A stretch of DNA of 5,902 nucleotides from Paracoccaceae bacterium (lineage in GTDB: Bacteria; Pseudomonadota; Alphaproteobacteria; Rhodobacterales; Rhodobacteraceae), in the NCBI GenBank assembly GCA_026984895.1, contig JALSRF010000005.1, forward strand, positions 1-5,902. The letters are read 5' to 3'. Under the pieces are notes generated by a model. It worked only from the letters and a program-made list of their open reading frames with translations, made no database searches and was not told where the DNA came from. A program made the translations under genes and the position numbers. Positions 4,568 through 5,902 of this stretch are shown here, one piece after another; the stretch's first letter is position 1; each line of letters opens with the position of its first letter.

Positions 4568-5902
4568 CCCGCACGCCGCTGCGTCCGCTTGCGCGCATTC
4601 TCGCCGCCCGCCGCAACGGCGAGAACCCCGACGCCATCGAACGCGAAAACATCCGCCAGCGCCACGAAGCCATGCGCGACCGGCAACGCGAACGCGCCGA
4701 AGGGCGGCTGCTGGTGCTGGGGATGATGTTTCTGCTGGCGTTTTCCGGCGTTGCCGGGCGCATGGGCATGCTGGCCTCAAGCGACGCGAGGGAGCCGCGC
4801 GCCTCGGTCGGGGGGGCCGAGATCATCGCCCAGCGCGCGGATATCGTCGATCGCGACGGGCGGGTGCTGGCCACCAATCTGCTGACCAATGCGCTTTATG
4901 CCCAGCCGCCGCTGATGGTGGACAAGGCCGCCGCCGCGCGCGAGTTGGCGCGCATCTTCCCGGACCTGGACGAAAGCGCGCTTCTTGCGGCCTTCACCAG
5001 CGGGCGCAAGTTCCTGTGGATAAAGAAGAAGATCAGCCCCGAGCAGCAGCAGCTGGTGCATGACATCGGCGATCCGGGGCTGTTGTTTGCGCCGCGCGAA
5101 ATGCGCCTCTACCCGAACGGGCGGCTGGCGGCGCATGTGCTGGGAGGCGCCTCCTTCGGGCGCGAGGGCGTGCACGCGGCCGAGATCGTCGGCGTGGCCG
5201 GGGTGGAAAAGACCTTCGACGACATGCTGCGCGACCCGGGGCGCGGCGACCGGCCGCTGCAGCTGTCGCTGGACCTGCCTGTGCAGGCGGCATCCGAACG
5301 GGTTCTGGCCGGCGGCATGAAGCTGACGAAGGCGCGCGGCGCGTCGTCGGTGCTGATGGACATCCACACGGGCGAGATCATCTCGATGGTGTCGCTGCCC
5401 GATTTCGACCCGAACGACCGCCCCGCCCCGCGGCGCGGCAGCGCGGCCGGGGACAGCCCGCTGTTCAACCGCGCGCTGCAGGGCGTGTATGAACTGGGTT
5501 CGGTGTTCAAGCCGCTCACCATCGCCCAGGCGCTTGAGCAGGGCATCGCCACGCCCGATACCATGATCGACACCAGCGGCCCGCTGAAATGGGGCCGGTT
5601 CACCATCCGCGACTTTCGCAACTACGGCAACCGGCTGTCGTTGACGGATGTGGTCGTCAAGTCGTCGAACATCGGCACGGCGCGCATTGCCCAGAAGATC
5701 GGCGCCGAACGCCAGCGCGCCTTTCTGGGGCGGCTCGGCCTGCTGGAGCCGCCGCTCGTGGAGATGCTCGAGGCGGCCGGCGCCCGGCCTCTGCTGCCGC
5801 GCCGCTGGTCGGAGCTTTCGACCATGACCATCGCCTACGGCCACGGCATCGCCGTCAGCCCGGTGCACCTGGCCGCGGCCTATGCCTCGATCCTGAACGG
5901 CG
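4564..5902 (+). CDS. ftsI: Peptidoglycan D,D-transpeptidase FtsI (PBP3), 3' end outside window
   Basis: FtsI is the class B penicillin-binding protein that crosslinks septal peptidoglycan together with FtsW. The frame stays open for 446 codons to the window end, so the protein is C-terminally incomplete. A basic, charged cytoplasmic N-terminus (1-47) precedes one membrane segment (about 48-70, LLVLGMMFLLAF core). The PBP dimerisation domain starts with RADIVDRDGRVLATNL (91-106), and the transpeptidase domain follows from about 240. Catalytic motifs visible are SVFK (313-316, SxxK with nucleophile S313) and SSN (367-369, SxN); the KTG motif must lie beyond the end. The ATG overlaps the ftsL stop codon by ATGA. 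The cytoplasmic arm is long and Arg/Glu-rich. Position after ftsL favours FtsI over other class B PBPs. Confidence 0.96.
   Translation, partial: MTRTPLRPLARILAARRNGENPDAIERENIRQRHEAMRDRQRERAEGRLLVLGMMFLLAFSGVAGRMGMLASSDAREPRASVGGAEIIAQRADIVDRDGRVLATNLLTNALYAQPPLMVDKAAAARELARIFPDLDESALLAAFTSGRKFLWIKKKISPEQQQLVHDIGDPGLLFAPREMRLYPNGRLAAHVLGGASFGREGVHAAEIVGVAGVEKTFDDMLRDPGRGDRPLQLSLDLPVQAASERVLAGGMKLTKARGASSVLMDIHTGEIISMVSLPDFDPNDRPAPRRGSAAGDSPLFNRALQGVYELGSVFKPLTIAQALEQGIATPDTMIDTSGPLKWGRFTIRDFRNYGNRLSLTDVVVKSSNIGTARIAQKIGAERQRAFLGRLGLLEPPLVEMLEAAGARPLLPRRWSELSTMTIAYGHGIAVSPVHLAAAYASILNG

Noticed and set aside
4777..5868. Long minus-strand open frame opposite ftsI
   Set aside because: Antisense shadow; the plus strand encodes FtsI with SVFK and SSN motifs.

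Overview
The window is GC-rich chromosomal DNA (about two thirds G+C by eye) from an alphaproteobacterium, most likely a member of the Rhodobacteraceae (Rhodobacter/Paracoccus-like). This rests on the protein sequences, on the start of the division and cell-wall (dcw) cluster, and on two RNA arrangements that I know from Rhodobacter sphaeroides. No mobile element, CRISPR array, tRNA or rRNA is visible.

Left part (1-870). On the minus strand a 71-residue DUF1127 protein (389-604) is preceded by an RpoH-type promoter (660-686) and a perfect hairpin at the predicted 5' end of the mRNA (632-653). Downstream of its stop codon lie four consecutive hairpins (157-332), each showing a CCTCCC-type sequence in its loop. 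Linker lengths group them into two pairs. This is the layout of the R. sphaeroides CcaF1 gene with its CcsR ('cuckoo') stress sRNAs, so the unit is read here as a stress-induced mRNA that carries a small RNA-binding protein and two two-hairpin sRNAs. Positions 1-156 hold only short imperfect repeats.

Middle part (871-2663). Divergent from that operon is a complete mrp/apbC gene for an iron-sulfur cluster carrier ATPase (871-1983). A 680-base gene-free stretch follows. It contains five copies of a roughly 14-bp repeat (1985-2055), a likely mrp terminator (2057-2096), a patch dense in GATTTCC/GGAAATC palindromes with a 14-bp inverted repeat (2122-2226), an AT-rich promoter zone (2342-2406), and a leader ending in a strong terminator-like hairpin plus pyrimidine tail (2576-2620) just before mraZ. 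That leader matches the position and style of UpsM, the sRNA made by partial termination in the R. sphaeroides mraZ leader.

Right part (2664-5902). The dcw cluster starts with mraZ (regulator), rsmH (16S rRNA m4C1402 methyltransferase), ftsL (divisome bitopic protein) and ftsI (PBP3 transpeptidase, cut by the window end). Genes are 3 nt apart or overlap by ATGA, so they are probably one translationally coupled operon driven from the leader upstream of mraZ. ftsL carries a perfect 18-bp tandem duplication.

The best candidates for follow-up are the DUF1127-cuckoo RNA operon and the mraZ leader RNA.
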